DNA of 64,000 nt, taken from NCBI GenBank assembly GCA_047602305.1, contig JASGHO010000001.1:3658001-3722000 (forward strand), in the 5' to 3' direction. Below are positions 50,657 to 59,293 of the stretch, piece after piece. The stretch comes from Ancrocorticia sp047602305 (GTDB lineage: Bacteria; Actinomycetota; Actinomycetes; Actinomycetales; Actinomycetaceae). Positions within the stretch are counted from its first letter, which is position 1, and the number at the start of each line of letters is the position of its first letter. Both the position numbers and the translations under genes were made by a program. Below the pieces are notes generated by a model. It saw only the letters and a list, made by a program, of their open reading frames with translations, made no database searches and was not told the DNA's origin.

Positions 50657-50698
50657 CGAAAGGCCCGGGACCACCCACGCGGTGTCCCGGGCCTTTCG
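50657..50698 (+). terminator. Intrinsic terminator of hup
   Basis: Perfect 15-bp stem CGAAAGGCCCGGGAC / GTCCCGGGCCTTTCG with a 12-base loop. There is a T-run in the right arm. Confidence 0.8.
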
Positions 50699-50741
50699 CA
50701 TCCCTGTTGACGACGGCGTCCTGGGCCTTTCGCATCCCTGT
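50689..50741. repeat. 19-bp direct repeat, one copy forming the hup terminator arm
   Basis: GGGCCTTTCGCATCCCTGT at 50689-50707 and 50723-50741, 34 bp apart. The first copy includes the right arm of the terminator. Confidence 0.8.
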
Positions 50742-50863
50742 GGGCTATCCTCTCCCGGCCCACTGCCCTCCTGCCCTCCCCTCCCGAAGAGGTCACCGTT
50801 GCGTGGAGAGGTCACGCCTCGTACGTGTGGCCTCTCCACCGAAGCGTCACCTCTTCATGCGAG

Positions 50864-50917
50864 GGCGCGCCGTTTCATGCGAGGGCGCGCCGTTTCATGC
50901 GAGGGCGGACGCCGTCG
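50864..50917. repeat. 20-bp tandem repeat, 2.7 copies
   Basis: TTCATGCGAGGGCGCGCCGT at 50864-50883 and 50884-50903, plus a 14-base partial. It lies in the 481-bp gap 50586-51066, which carries the HU terminator and repeats but no gene that I can support. Confidence 0.85.
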
Positions 50918-51066
50918 TCGAACTTCATACCACTGGGGATGGCGCGTGGCACCGTGGACGGGGTGGTTCCCAGGTACGGGAGGCAGCGCCGTCGTCGCCC
51001 ATGAAAAGAATCACGAGCGGCGCCGATGCTCTTGGTGTTGAGCGCGGGCCCTTCTAGACTGGGGTC

Positions 51067-51402
51067 ATGAGCACTTCGTCTCCTGAGCCCCCCAACGCCC
51101 CCGGTGCGCCGGGCGGTCCTGATACCGCGCAGTCGGCAAGCACCGACCTCCTCGAGCGGACAGAGGAACAGCGCTCTCCCGGCGATGAAGAGCGTTACGC
51201 CCATTACGTGCGCAAAGAGCGTATTGTCGAGTCTGCGATCGCGGGCCAGCCAGTCGTGGCCCTGTGTGGCAAGGTCTGGACCCCCACCCGTAACCCGGAC
51301 AAGTTCCCGGTGTGCCCCACGTGCAAAGAGATCTATGCGCAGATGGGCAAGGGCGGTATGGGATGGCCGTTCGGTCCCGGTACCCCGGGTAACGGCAAGT
51401 GA
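51067..51402 (+). CDS. DUF3039 family protein
   Basis: Small actinobacterial protein of 111 residues and unknown function. Pro-rich N-terminus (about 1-30), then the DUF3039 core: ERTEEQRSPGDEERYAHYVR and ALCGKVWTPTRNPDKFPVCPTCKEIYAQM, whose Cys residues (ALCG... VCPTC) suggest a small zinc site. The tail is Gly-rich. Its stop overlaps the GTG of the helicase, so the two are coupled, an arrangement that I recall as common in actinobacteria. Confidence 0.85.
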   Translation: MSTSSPEPPNAPGAPGGPDTAQSASTDLLERTEEQRSPGDEERYAHYVRKERIVESAIAGQPVVALCGKVWTPTRNPDKFPVCPTCKEIYAQMGKGGMGWPFGPGTPGNGK

Positions 51403-53195
51403 CCGGGGGCCTCAAGCGCCCCACCTCCGCCCCTCATCCACGATCAGCGTCAGTTTTTGCCGCTGAGAGCCTTTCGCCGTCCTTTCCGCAGCGTGCTGCG
51501 TGGGGAACGGCGTCATCGCTGCGTGCATGGCAGGCCGAGGCGCTCGAGCGCTATCTCGCTACCAACCCGCAAGACTTCCTGGCCGTGGCCACGCCCGGCG
51601 CGGGTAAGACCACCTTCGCGCTGCGTATCGCCACCGAGCTGATGGCGCGTGGCGTGGTCCGTAAGATCACCGTGGTGTGCCCGACCGAGCACCTGAAGAC
51701 CCAATGGGCGCAGTCCGCTGCCCGCGTGGGCCTCCAGCTTGACCCGGACTTCACCAACGCGCAGCGCGAGGAAGGGTCCTTCTTTCACGGGGTCTGCCTC
51801 ACCTACGCGCAGGTGGCCGCGAATCCCGAGCTGCATCGCTCGCGCACCCGCCGCCGCTCCACCCTGGTGATCCTCGACGAGATCCACCACGGTGGAGACG
51901 CCCTCTCGTGGGGCGATGGCATCCGGACCGCTTTTGAATCGGCCACGCGCCGCCTCTCCCTCACCGGTACTCCATTCCGTTCGGACACCTCGCCGATTCC
52001 TTTTGTTGAGTACGTGCCCGATCCCGACGGCGTCAAGCGCTCGCGCGCGGATTACGTGTACGGCTACACGGAGGCGTTGCGCGACGGCGTCGTGCGCCCG
52101 GTGATGTTCCTCAGTTACTCCGGCCAGATGCGCTGGCAGAACAAGCAGGGCGACGTGCTGGAGGCGACCCTCGGGGAGCCGCTCACCAAGGACATGGTCG
52201 CCCAGGCCTGGCGCACCGCGCTCAACCCCGAGGGTGATTGGATCCCCTCGGTGCTGGCGGCGGCAGACGAGCGGCTGAGCGCCGTGCGGCGCTCGATTCC
52301 AGACGCCGGCGGCCTGGTCATCGCCACCGATCACAAGGCGGCGCGCGCCTACGCGGACCAGTTGGAAGCGATCTGTGGGCAGAAGCCCACGGTGGTGCTC
52401 TCCGACGATTCCGGCGCCTCGAACCGCATTGAGGAGTTTGCCGCCGGGGATTCGCGCTGGATGGTGGCGGTGCGCATGGTGTCCGAGGGCGTGGACGTTC
52501 CCCGCCTTGCCGTGGGCGTGTACGCCACGTCGACCTCCACGCCGCTCTTCTTCGCCCAGGCGGTGGGGCGTTTCGTGCGCGTGCGCAGGCGTGGCGAGAC
52601 TGCCACGGTGTTCCTGCCCTCGGTGCCGCAGCTCTTGGAGTTGGCGAGCGAGATGGAGAAGTCGCGCGACCATGCCCTTGTGGTGCAAAAGCACCCGGAG
52701 GACGGCCTGTGGGACGACGACGAACTGGCCAAGGCCAACCGAGAAGAGAAGGTCTCCGATCAGCTCGCGCTACCGGGATTTGCCGCGCTCGAATCGGACG
52801 CGGCCTTCGATCGTGCGCTCTTCGACGGCGGCGAGTTCGGCTCCATGGCCGAGGTGGGGTCGGACGAGGAAGCGGACTTCCTCGGTATCCCGGGCTTGTT
52901 GGAGCCGGATGAGGTCACCACTCTGCTACGCCAGCATCAGGCGGCCCAGTCCAAGCGGCAGAAGTCGGCTCCGCAGGTATCCGGTGGAATGTCGGAGACC
53001 CATCGCCGCCGCGCTGCACGCAAGGAACTCTCGGGCCTGGTGTCCGCGTGGGCACAGAAATCGGGGCAGCCGCATGCCCTCGTGCATGCCGAGCTGCGCC
53101 GCATCTGCGGCGGGCCGGAAGTGGCGCGAGCCTCCTCCGAGCAGATCGAGGCGCGTGTGGATCAGGTGCGCCGCTGGTTCGTGGGGCGGAAGTAA
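51399..53195 (+). CDS. DEAD/DEAH-box superfamily 2 helicase
   Basis: ATP-dependent nucleic-acid translocase of 598 residues. GTG 51399 overlaps the DUF3039 stop. N-terminal RecA domain: Q-like WQAEALERYLA, motif I VATPGAGKTTFAL (about 63-75), motif II ILDEIHHG (near 160), motif III SLTGTPFRSD. C-terminal RecA domain: VSEGVDVPRLAVGVYAT and AQAVGRFVRVRR (motifs V and VI). The C-terminal 150 residues are acidic then basic, with no known nuclease motif. Similar to the type III restriction/UvrB-like helicase group. Actual role unknown. Confidence 0.9.
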   Translation: MTGGLKRPTSAPHPRSASVFAAESLSPSFPQRAAWGTASSLRAWQAEALERYLATNPQDFLAVATPGAGKTTFALRIATELMARGVVRKITVVCPTEHLKTQWAQSAARVGLQLDPDFTNAQREEGSFFHGVCLTYAQVAANPELHRSRTRRRSTLVILDEIHHGGDALSWGDGIRTAFESATRRLSLTGTPFRSDTSPIPFVEYVPDPDGVKRSRADYVYGYTEALRDGVVRPVMFLSYSGQMRWQNKQGDVLEATLGEPLTKDMVAQAWRTALNPEGDWIPSVLAAADERLSAVRRSIPDAGGLVIATDHKAARAYADQLEAICGQKPTVVLSDDSGASNRIEEFAAGDSRWMVAVRMVSEGVDVPRLAVGVYATSTSTPLFFAQAVGRFVRVRRRGETATVFLPSVPQLLELASEMEKSRDHALVVQKHPEDGLWDDDELAKANREEKVSDQLALPGFAALESDAAFDRALFDGGEFGSMAEVGSDEEADFLGIPGLLEPDEVTTLLRQHQAAQSKRQKSAPQVSGGMSETHRRRAARKELSGLVSAWAQKSGQPHALVHAELRRICGGPEVARASSEQIEARVDQVRRWFVGRK

Positions 53196-53323
53196 GAGGG
53201 CGCCCCGGGTGCGTGTGCTGCTCGCGCCCCAATCGGCATTGGGTTCGTGACCGGTGCATCTTAGGGTTCATGAAAGAATTGAGTTTTTTGGAAAGGGTTG
53301 AGCCGCGTGGACGTGCTACCGGG

Positions 53324-53434
53324 CTCAATCCTTTCCATTTCCCTCAATCCTTTCCATTTTCCTCAATCCTTTGATGTGAGGGAGCGCCGGGATGCGAAGG
53401 GAGGGTCAGGATGTGAGGGAGCGCCGGGATGCGA
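53324..53434. repeat. Tandem repeats between the helicase and pncB
   Basis: CTCAATCCTTTCCATTT at 53324 and 53343 with a partial third copy at 53362 (19-bp period). Then a 25-bp unit starting GATGTGAGGGAGCGCCGGGA at 53373 and 53410. An inverted copy, GGAAAGGGTTGAG, stands at 53290. The 337-bp gap 53196-53532 has no gene. Confidence 0.85.
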
Positions 53435-53472
53435 TGGAGGGCCGGCCCCAACCGGGACCGGCCCTCCATCGC
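53431..53472. terminator. Strong hairpin between helicase and pncB
   Basis: Perfect 15-bp arms GCGATGGAGGGCCGG / CCGGCCCTCCATCGC with a 12-base loop. A second hairpin, GACCGCGTCC-GACA-GGACGCGGTC, is at 53492-53515, just beyond the pncB stop. No T-tract. Confidence 0.65.
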
Positions 53473-53532
53473 CCGACTAGCGATTAGTCACGACCGCGTC
53501 CGACAGGACGCGGTCAATGACAAACTCGACGA

Positions 53533-54891
53533 TCAGTCGTCGCCCTCGAAGATATCAACGAGCTTCGTTGGTACGGCGGGCTCACCGCGTGAGAGGCGCC
53601 AGCCGTCGTAGGGGAGCTCGGCGCGCGACTCGATGTGGCGTGCAGCGGCCAGTGGCAGCGCCTGCGGCCCCACGAATACCTGGTCGATCTTGCCGCCCGA
53701 AATGAGGCGCTTCTGCAGCGGGCGCGCCCCTGAGCGCTCCAGGTACTTCTGGCCTTCCTCCCAGGAGGCGGCCGACACGATGAGTTCCTGTGCGGCGTGG
53801 CCGCGCTCGTCGCGGACACGCCCGGCAACCTTGAAGCCGCCCACGCTCTTCTTGTTTGCGGAGGCCTTGGCCACCTCGTGCATCTGGCCGTCCCCGCCCT
53901 CGCGGGCCACGAGCTTGTACACCATTTCGGCGGTGGGATACCCGGAGCCTGTGACGAGGCTGGTGCCCACGCCGTAGGAGTCCACGGGCGCTGCCTGCAG
54001 GGCGGCGATGGCGTACTCGTCCAAATCGGAGGTGACGGTGATCTTCGTCGTCGTCGCTCCCAAATCGTCCAACTGCTTGCGCACGGTGAAAGCCTGGGCG
54101 ATCAAATCGCCGGAGTCGATGCGGATGGCGCCGAGTTCACCGCCGGCGGCACGCGCGGCCGCAACGGCCCGCTCCACGCCCGTGGGGATGTCGTAGGTGT
54201 CCACCAGCAGCGTGGTGCCCGGACCCATGGTGGCGATCTGGGCGGCGAAGGCCTCTTCCTCGGAGTCGTGGACCAGGGTGAAGGAGTGCGCCGAGGTGCC
54301 GGCGATCTTCAGCCCGTAGCTGCGCCCGGCCTCTACATCCGAGGTGCCCACGAAGCCGGCGATGACGGCGGCACGCGCGGCATGCACGGCTGCGGTCTCA
54401 TGGGTACGTCGGGCACCAAACTCCAGGCAGGGCCGCTGCCGCGCCGAAGCCGTCATACGCGAGGCGGCGGTGGCCACCGCGGAGTCGTGGTTGAGGATGG
54501 ACAGAATGACGGTCTCGATGATGCAGGCCTCGGCGAAACTCCCCGTCACGGTAAGAATGGGGGAGTAGGGGAAGTAGCATTCGCCTTCCGCGTAGCCGTA
54601 GACGTCCCCGCTGAAGCGGTAGTTTGCGAGCCACTCCAGGGTTTTTTCGGAGACGATACCCGCCGAGCGCAGGTACTCGATCTCCCCCTCCCCGAAACGG
54701 AAGTTGGTGATGGCTTCGAGAACGCGCCCGGTACCGGCCACGACGCCGTAGCGCCGACCTCCCGGGAGCCGACGCCCGAACGCCTCGAAAACGCTGAAAC
54801 GATCTGCTGCGCCGGATTCGATGGCGGCGTCGAGCATCGTCAGCTCGTACATGTCAGTAAGCAACGCGGTGCTGGAACCCTCGTGGATCAT
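53533..54891 (-). CDS. pncB: Nicotinate phosphoribosyltransferase
   Basis: Joins nicotinate and PRPP to make nicotinate mononucleotide in NAD salvage. ATG 54891 gives 452 residues. The open frame runs to 55218 but crosses clpS, and the family N-terminus is here: STALLTDMYELTMLDAAIES. Other signatures: SAVATAASRM, RRTHETAAVHAARAAVIAGF (with the conserved His region), GTSAHSFTLVHDSE, AIRIDSGDL and YGVGTSLVTG. Divergent from clpS with only 69 bp between starts. Confidence 0.94.
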   Translation of the reverse strand: MIHEGSSTALLTDMYELTMLDAAIESGAADRFSVFEAFGRRLPGGRRYGVVAGTGRVLEAITNFRFGEGEIEYLRSAGIVSEKTLEWLANYRFSGDVYGYAEGECYFPYSPILTVTGSFAEACIIETVILSILNHDSAVATAASRMTASARQRPCLEFGARRTHETAAVHAARAAVIAGFVGTSDVEAGRSYGLKIAGTSAHSFTLVHDSEEEAFAAQIATMGPGTTLLVDTYDIPTGVERAVAAARAAGGELGAIRIDSGDLIAQAFTVRKQLDDLGATTTKITVTSDLDEYAIAALQAAPVDSYGVGTSLVTGSGYPTAEMVYKLVAREGGDGQMHEVAKASANKKSVGGFKVAGRVRDERGHAAQELIVSAASWEEGQKYLERSGARPLQKRLISGGKIDQVFVGPQALPLAAARHIESRAELPYDGWRLSRGEPAVPTKLVDIFEGDD

Positions 54892-54960
54892 GTGGCTGAG
54901 TGTACCGCGTTGCCGCGTCCGGGCTGGGACCAATAACTGAATGCCGGATACACTGGGAAG

Positions 54961-55257
54961 ATGAGTAGCCAGCCAAGCCCTTCTCAGATACCAAGTCCGA
55001 GCGAAGAACCCAGAAGCCGCCCGGCCGCCGGCTGGCGCACCGTCGTGCACAATGATCCCATCAATCTCATGACGTACGTGGAGTGGGTTTTCCGTTCGTA
55101 TTTCGGTATGCCCTACCAGCAGGCGAGTCGCCTGATGATGCAAGTACACGAGACGGGGCGGGCTGTGGTGTCGCGAGGTCAGCGTGAGCAGATGGAAGCT
55201 GACGCGCAGGCGATGCACCGTTACGGGCTGTGGGCAACGATCGAGGAGGACGACTAA
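54961..55257 (+). CDS. clpS: ATP-dependent Clp protease adaptor ClpS
   Basis: N-end-rule adaptor of 98 residues that delivers substrates with destabilising N-terminal residues to ClpC/ClpP. After a disordered Ser/Pro-rich start the core is standard: VVHNDPINLMTYVEWVFRSY (the N/D substrate pocket), LMMQVHETGRAVV, and the C-terminal YGLWATIEED. The stop overlaps the ATG of the DUF2017 gene by one base. clpS-DUF2017-murI is a conserved actinobacterial order. Confidence 0.94.
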   Translation: MSSQPSPSQIPSPSEEPRSRPAAGWRTVVHNDPINLMTYVEWVFRSYFGMPYQQASRLMMQVHETGRAVVSRGQREQMEADAQAMHRYGLWATIEEDD

Positions 55258-55970
55258 TGCTAGGTTTCCATCCCGAACGCGGGGGATTTGTGGCGCAGGC
55301 TGATCCCACCGAGCGTCGTCTGGTGCGTGGATTGGCTGCGGACGTCGCCACCATGTTGGGTTTGTCCGTCACCGAGATTTTGAGTGAGCGCGAGGCTCGC
55401 AAGAAGGCCGCTTTCGACGACGACGCACCCCCGCCGGACCCGCTGGCCCAGTACGAATCCGAGTTGGCAGATCTTGCCGATTTGGAGCTGCGCTTTGCCG
55501 AGGAGTCCTCGGATCTGCCCGCCACTGATTCTGACATGGCCCGTATTCCCATGGACGATGCGATTGCTCGATTGCTCCCTGACATGTCTGAGGACCCAGA
55601 CTTGGCGCGTGAGCTTCGGGCCATGACTCAGGACGCTTTGGCCACCGCCAAGGCTGAGAACTTGGCTACCTTTTACGCGTCGCTGGTGGGAGATAACGAC
55701 GTGGTGTGGGTGGCAAATGACGATGCCCCCGCCTGGCTGGCAGCTTCGAATGACATCCGTTTAGTGCTGGCCGCGCGCCTCGATATCGTGGATGATTCCA
55801 GTTCAGAGGCCGTGTACAAGCGCGCATCGTATCTTACCGGCGAAGAGGCCTCGCAGGCTGGCCGTGAAGTCGAAACCCAGGACGATCTCTTAGCAGTTCT
55901 TTACGCAATGCTTACGTGGTGGCAAGAGTCACTGCTCAACGCTGTAGGTATCAAGGCTCGTCGGCGCTAA
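55257..55970 (+). CDS. DUF2017 family protein
   Basis: Cytoplasmic protein of 237 residues and unknown function, found beside clpS in actinobacteria. ATG 55257 shares a base with the clpS stop (TAATG), better than the open upstream GTG. N-terminal ERGGFVAQADPTERRLVRGL, an acidic middle, then an alpha-helical part ending YAMLTWWQESLLNAVGIKA. No enzymatic motif is visible. The coupling suggests a role near ClpS function, but that is unproven. Confidence 0.88.
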   Translation: MLGFHPERGGFVAQADPTERRLVRGLAADVATMLGLSVTEILSEREARKKAAFDDDAPPPDPLAQYESELADLADLELRFAEESSDLPATDSDMARIPMDDAIARLLPDMSEDPDLARELRAMTQDALATAKAENLATFYASLVGDNDVVWVANDDAPAWLAASNDIRLVLAARLDIVDDSSSEAVYKRASYLTGEEASQAGREVETQDDLLAVLYAMLTWWQESLLNAVGIKARRR

Positions 55971-55980
55971 AGTCCACCTT

Positions 55981-56793
55981 ATGGAAAGCGGTTCCATTGG
56001 TGTATTCGATTCTGGTGTAGGCGGGCTAACGGTGGCCCGTGCAATTATCGACCAGCTTCCGAACGAGTCGGTCACCTATATCGGCGATACGTTGCATACT
56101 CCCTACGGACCAAAAACCCTGGAACAGGTACGCGGGTACTCCCTCGACATCATGGACACTCTGGTGGCAGACGGAGTGAAGATGCTGGTCATCGCATGCA
56201 ATACTGCGACGGCCGCGGTGCTGGATGAGGCGCGCGAACGCTACGAGGATGCCTTGGGTATCCCCGTTGTGGGAGTGATCCAGCCGGCGGTTCGGCGTGC
56301 GATTAGCGCGACGTCGTCGGGCAGGATTGGGGTGATCGGTACGCAGGCGACGATCGGTTCGGGCGCCTATACGGACGCCTTCGCCCAGTATCCGGGTATT
56401 GATGTGGCGACGACGGCCTGTCCTCGCTTTGTCGAGTTGGTCGAAGCCGGCATCACGTCCGGACCTGAGGTACACGACGTCGCCGTCGAATACCTGTGGC
56501 CCATGGCCGAAGCCGGTGTGGACACCCTGGTCCTGGGATGCACGCATTACCCGTTGCTGGCCGGCGCAATTGGCTATGTCATGGGCGAGGATGTCACGCT
56601 CGTGTCGTCTGCCGATGAGACGGCACGTGACGTGTATCGGCGCCTCGCCGAGCTTTCGGCTTTTGCCCCGTCCGGGCAGGCAACGCGACGCTTCTACGCC
56701 ACGGGGGATCCGGCTTCGTTCGGAAAACTCGCCCGCCGCTTTCTGGGCCCCGAAGTGGGGATGGTTCAATCTACAAAGGAAATGACTCGATGA
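55981..56793 (+). CDS. murI: Glutamate racemase
   Basis: Makes D-glutamate for peptidoglycan stem peptides, cytoplasmic, 270 residues. N-terminal SIGVFDSGVGGLTVARAI, with PYG in HTPYGPKTLEQV, first catalytic Cys in VIACNTATAAVL, second in VLGCTHYPLLAGAI. The ATG at 55981 is ten bases after the DUF2017 stop. It shares the ATGA overlap with the next gene. Confidence 0.96.
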   Translation: MESGSIGVFDSGVGGLTVARAIIDQLPNESVTYIGDTLHTPYGPKTLEQVRGYSLDIMDTLVADGVKMLVIACNTATAAVLDEARERYEDALGIPVVGVIQPAVRRAISATSSGRIGVIGTQATIGSGAYTDAFAQYPGIDVATTACPRFVELVEAGITSGPEVHDVAVEYLWPMAEAGVDTLVLGCTHYPLLAGAIGYVMGEDVTLVSSADETARDVYRRLAELSAFAPSGQATRRFYATGDPASFGKLARRFLGPEVGMVQSTKEMTR

Positions 56794-57587
56794 GACTCAC
56801 CATTCTCGGGTGTTCCGGTTCAATGTCGGGACCTGACGGAGCGGCTTCGTCCTACCTCCTGCAGGCCGATGGTTACGACGACGACGGCAAACTGCGCACC
56901 TATTCTCTCGTCATGGATTTCGGCCCGGGGGCCATGGGGCAGCTCTTGCGTCACCTGGATCCCGCTGAGCTGGACGCCGTGTTCCTCTCACATCTACATG
57001 CGGATCATTGCGTGGATATCACCGGGATGCAGGTGTACCGGCGCTGGTTCCCGGCGGGGCCGTTGCCGCGAATTGATGTCTACTCTCCGGAAGACGCCCA
57101 GGCTCGCACCCGCCAAATCGGTGGCGACTCCGAGGAAGAGACCTACGAGGACGAGTTCAATTTCGTCAAGTTCACGCCGGGGGATACGGCCCAGGTGGGT
57201 CCGATGGTCATTGAGGCGTTTGACACTTGGCATACGGTTCCCGGTGTGGGGCTGCGAATCACCGGGCCCTGCGAATCCGACCCGCGCCGTAACGTCGTGT
57301 TCGCCTACACCGGCGATTCTGATCTGTGCGAGTCCGTGGTGGAGATGGCTCGCGGTGTGGACCTTCTCCTGTCCGAATGTGCCTTCGAGGATGGCCGGGA
57401 TTCGGTGCGTGGCGTGCATATGACGGGCAGCCGCGCCGGAGAGTTGGCGCAGGAAGCTGGCGTGGCCGCATTGCTACTCACGCACTTGCAGCCGTGGACC
57501 GCTCCCGATGGCGTGCGCCGCGCCGCCGAGGCCATCTATTCGGGGCCCGTGCACTGCGTCCGGCCCGCGGAGACGTTTGAGATCTGA
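56790..57587 (+). CDS. MBL-fold metal-dependent hydrolase (RNase Z/cyclic-phosphodiesterase-like)
   Basis: Metallo-beta-lactamase-fold hydrolase of 265 residues. Metal motif FLSHLHADHCVDITGMQ (H-x-H-x-D-H) near residue 70, further ligands in FDTWHTVPGVG, FAYTGDSDLCESV and the terminal LLTHLQPW. N-terminal LTILGCSGSMSGPDGAASSYL resembles the RNase Z/elaC-type and 3',5'-cAMP phosphodiesterase-type families of actinobacteria. Start ATG 56790 overlaps murI, and rph follows after 114 bp. Substrate not assigned. Confidence 0.88.
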   Translation: MRLTILGCSGSMSGPDGAASSYLLQADGYDDDGKLRTYSLVMDFGPGAMGQLLRHLDPAELDAVFLSHLHADHCVDITGMQVYRRWFPAGPLPRIDVYSPEDAQARTRQIGGDSEEETYEDEFNFVKFTPGDTAQVGPMVIEAFDTWHTVPGVGLRITGPCESDPRRNVVFAYTGDSDLCESVVEMARGVDLLLSECAFEDGRDSVRGVHMTGSRAGELAQEAGVAALLLTHLQPWTAPDGVRRAAEAIYSGPVHCVRPAETFEI

Positions 57588-57701
57588 TCCGGGTGTGCGT
57601 GCTCATCTGGTTGCGCGTGCGCGCTGAGTAACGCCGGGCGTAACGAGCACCATGCTCTGGCTCTCGAAGGGTGCCTGTCGCGCGCTGGTAGGCTACAACG
57701 C

Positions 57702-58484
57702 ATGAGTAAAAGGTCTCGAGCTGATGGACGCGCCATTGATGAGATGCGTCCCGTAACGATTCGCCGCCGTTTCCTGGAGGAGGGTGAGGGCAGCGTCCTC
57801 GTCTCCTTCGGCCGCACCACCGTCCTGTGCGTTGCCTCCTTCACCGAGGGTGTGCCGCGCTGGCGTCGCGATTCCGGCCAGGGCTGGGTGACCGGCGAAT
57901 ACGCCATGTTGCCGCGCGCCACCGGACAGCGTTCGCAGCGCGAATCCGTGCGCGGCAAGGTGGGTGGGCGCACCCACGAGATTTCTCGCCTGGTGGGCCG
58001 CTCACTGCGCGCCGTGGTGGATATGGAGGCCCTTGGCGAGAACACCATCGTTCTCGACTGTGACGTGTTGCAGGCCGACGGCGGCACCCGCACGGCTTCA
58101 GTGACCGGCGCCTTCGTGGCGCTCGCGGACGCTATCGATTGGGCCGTCAAGCAGGGAATCATGAAGCCGCGTGCGGGCAAGCCGATCCTCACCGATACGT
58201 TGTCCGCCGTCTCCGCTGGCATCGTGGACGGCCGCGCTGTCCTCGACCTTCCTTACGAGGAGGATTCGCGCGCGGATACCGATATGAACGTGGTGGCCAC
58301 CGGTGCTGGCAAGTTCATCGAGATTCAGGGCACGGCCGAGCATGAGCCGTTCTCCCGTGAAGAGCTCAACGCTATTCTCGATCTGGCCGGCGCGGGTACC
58401 GCTCATCTGGCGCAGGTTCAGCGTGAGGTGCTCTTTGGCGAGAACCCCATTGATGCCCGCATTATCGGAGGTCTGGGCCAGTGA
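57702..58484 (+). CDS. rph: Ribonuclease PH
   Basis: Phosphate-dependent 3'-5' exoribonuclease that trims tRNA 3' ends, 260 residues (family about 240). Motifs: RADGRAIDEMRPVTIRRRFL, EGSVLVSFGRTTVLC, GWVTGEYAMLPRAT, RSQRESVRGKVGGRTHEISR and VLDCDVLQADGGTRTASVTG, with the catalytic Asp near DTDMNVV. It overlaps the start of rdgB by four bases. Confidence 0.96.
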   Translation: MSKRSRADGRAIDEMRPVTIRRRFLEEGEGSVLVSFGRTTVLCVASFTEGVPRWRRDSGQGWVTGEYAMLPRATGQRSQRESVRGKVGGRTHEISRLVGRSLRAVVDMEALGENTIVLDCDVLQADGGTRTASVTGAFVALADAIDWAVKQGIMKPRAGKPILTDTLSAVSAGIVDGRAVLDLPYEEDSRADTDMNVVATGAGKFIEIQGTAEHEPFSREELNAILDLAGAGTAHLAQVQREVLFGENPIDARIIGGLGQ

Positions 58485-59104
58485 GTGAGTCCGCCCCGCT
58501 GCTTATCCTCGCCACCCACAATGAGCACAAGGTGGGGGAGCTGCGCAATATTCTTGCTCCGCTACTGCCCGGTCTCAACCCCGCGCGCATCGTCAGCGCT
58601 ACCGCTTTCAATCTTCCGGAGCCGGTGGAAGATGAAGTGACCTTCGCTGGTAACGCGCTCATCAAGGCGCGGGCCGTTGCAGCAGCCACCGGCATTCTCA
58701 CGGTGGCGGATGATTCCGGATTGTGCGTGGACGTCCTCGGCGGTGCTCCGGGGGTATTCTCCGCTCGCTGGGTCGGCCGCCACGGCGACGATCTCGGCAA
58801 TCTCAATCTTCTCCTCGCCCAGCTCGCGGATGTTCCGGATGAGCACCGTGGGGCGGGATTCCATTGTGCGGCGGCGATGGTGACACCCGACGGCCGCGAG
58901 GTTGTGGAGGAAGGCGTCATGCGCGGAGCTCTGGTCCGCGCGGCGCGCGGGGCGAACGGCTTCGGATACGATCCGATCTTTGTGCCGGAAGGACTGACAG
59001 TTTCGTCAGCAGAACTCTCTCCGGCGGAGAAGGATGCCATTTCTCACCGCGGAAAGGCGTTCCGGGCACTCGCACCCCAGATCGGGCAGGAACTCGGGCT
59101 GTAA
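58481..59104 (+). CDS. rdgB: Non-canonical purine NTP pyrophosphatase RdgB/HAM1
   Basis: Hydrolyses dITP, ITP and XTP to monophosphates to keep them out of nucleic acids, cytoplasmic, 207 residues. GTG 58481 overlaps the rph stop. Motifs: LILATHNEHKVGELRNIL, FAGNALIKARAVAAATG, VADDSGLCVDVLGGAPGVFSAR, GFGYDPIFVPEG and SHRGKAFRAL. Coupled with rph, as in many actinobacteria. No terminator hairpin is visible after it. Confidence 0.95.
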   Translation: MSESAPLLILATHNEHKVGELRNILAPLLPGLNPARIVSATAFNLPEPVEDEVTFAGNALIKARAVAAATGILTVADDSGLCVDVLGGAPGVFSARWVGRHGDDLGNLNLLLAQLADVPDEHRGAGFHCAAAMVTPDGREVVEEGVMRGALVRAARGANGFGYDPIFVPEGLTVSSAELSPAEKDAISHRGKAFRALAPQIGQELGL

Positions 59105-59293
59105 CGAGGCAACGGGACAACGGGAGGCAGCAAAACGCAAGGGGACGGCGAAACGAAGGATGGCCTCGTCGTCGTCGCCCCCAATTCTCATCTGTTGGCT
59201 CAATTTCTTATTTTGCACAGGTTTTCCCGCTATTGTGTGACGTGGACGTGTTCCATCCATAACAGCGGCATTGTTGCCGAGTAGGAGAAAAGA

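Noticed and set aside
53797..54936. Gly/Asp-rich frame on the plus strand opposite pncB
   Set aside because: Shadow of the well-supported pncB gene. Low-complexity composition typical of antisense frames in G+C-rich DNA.
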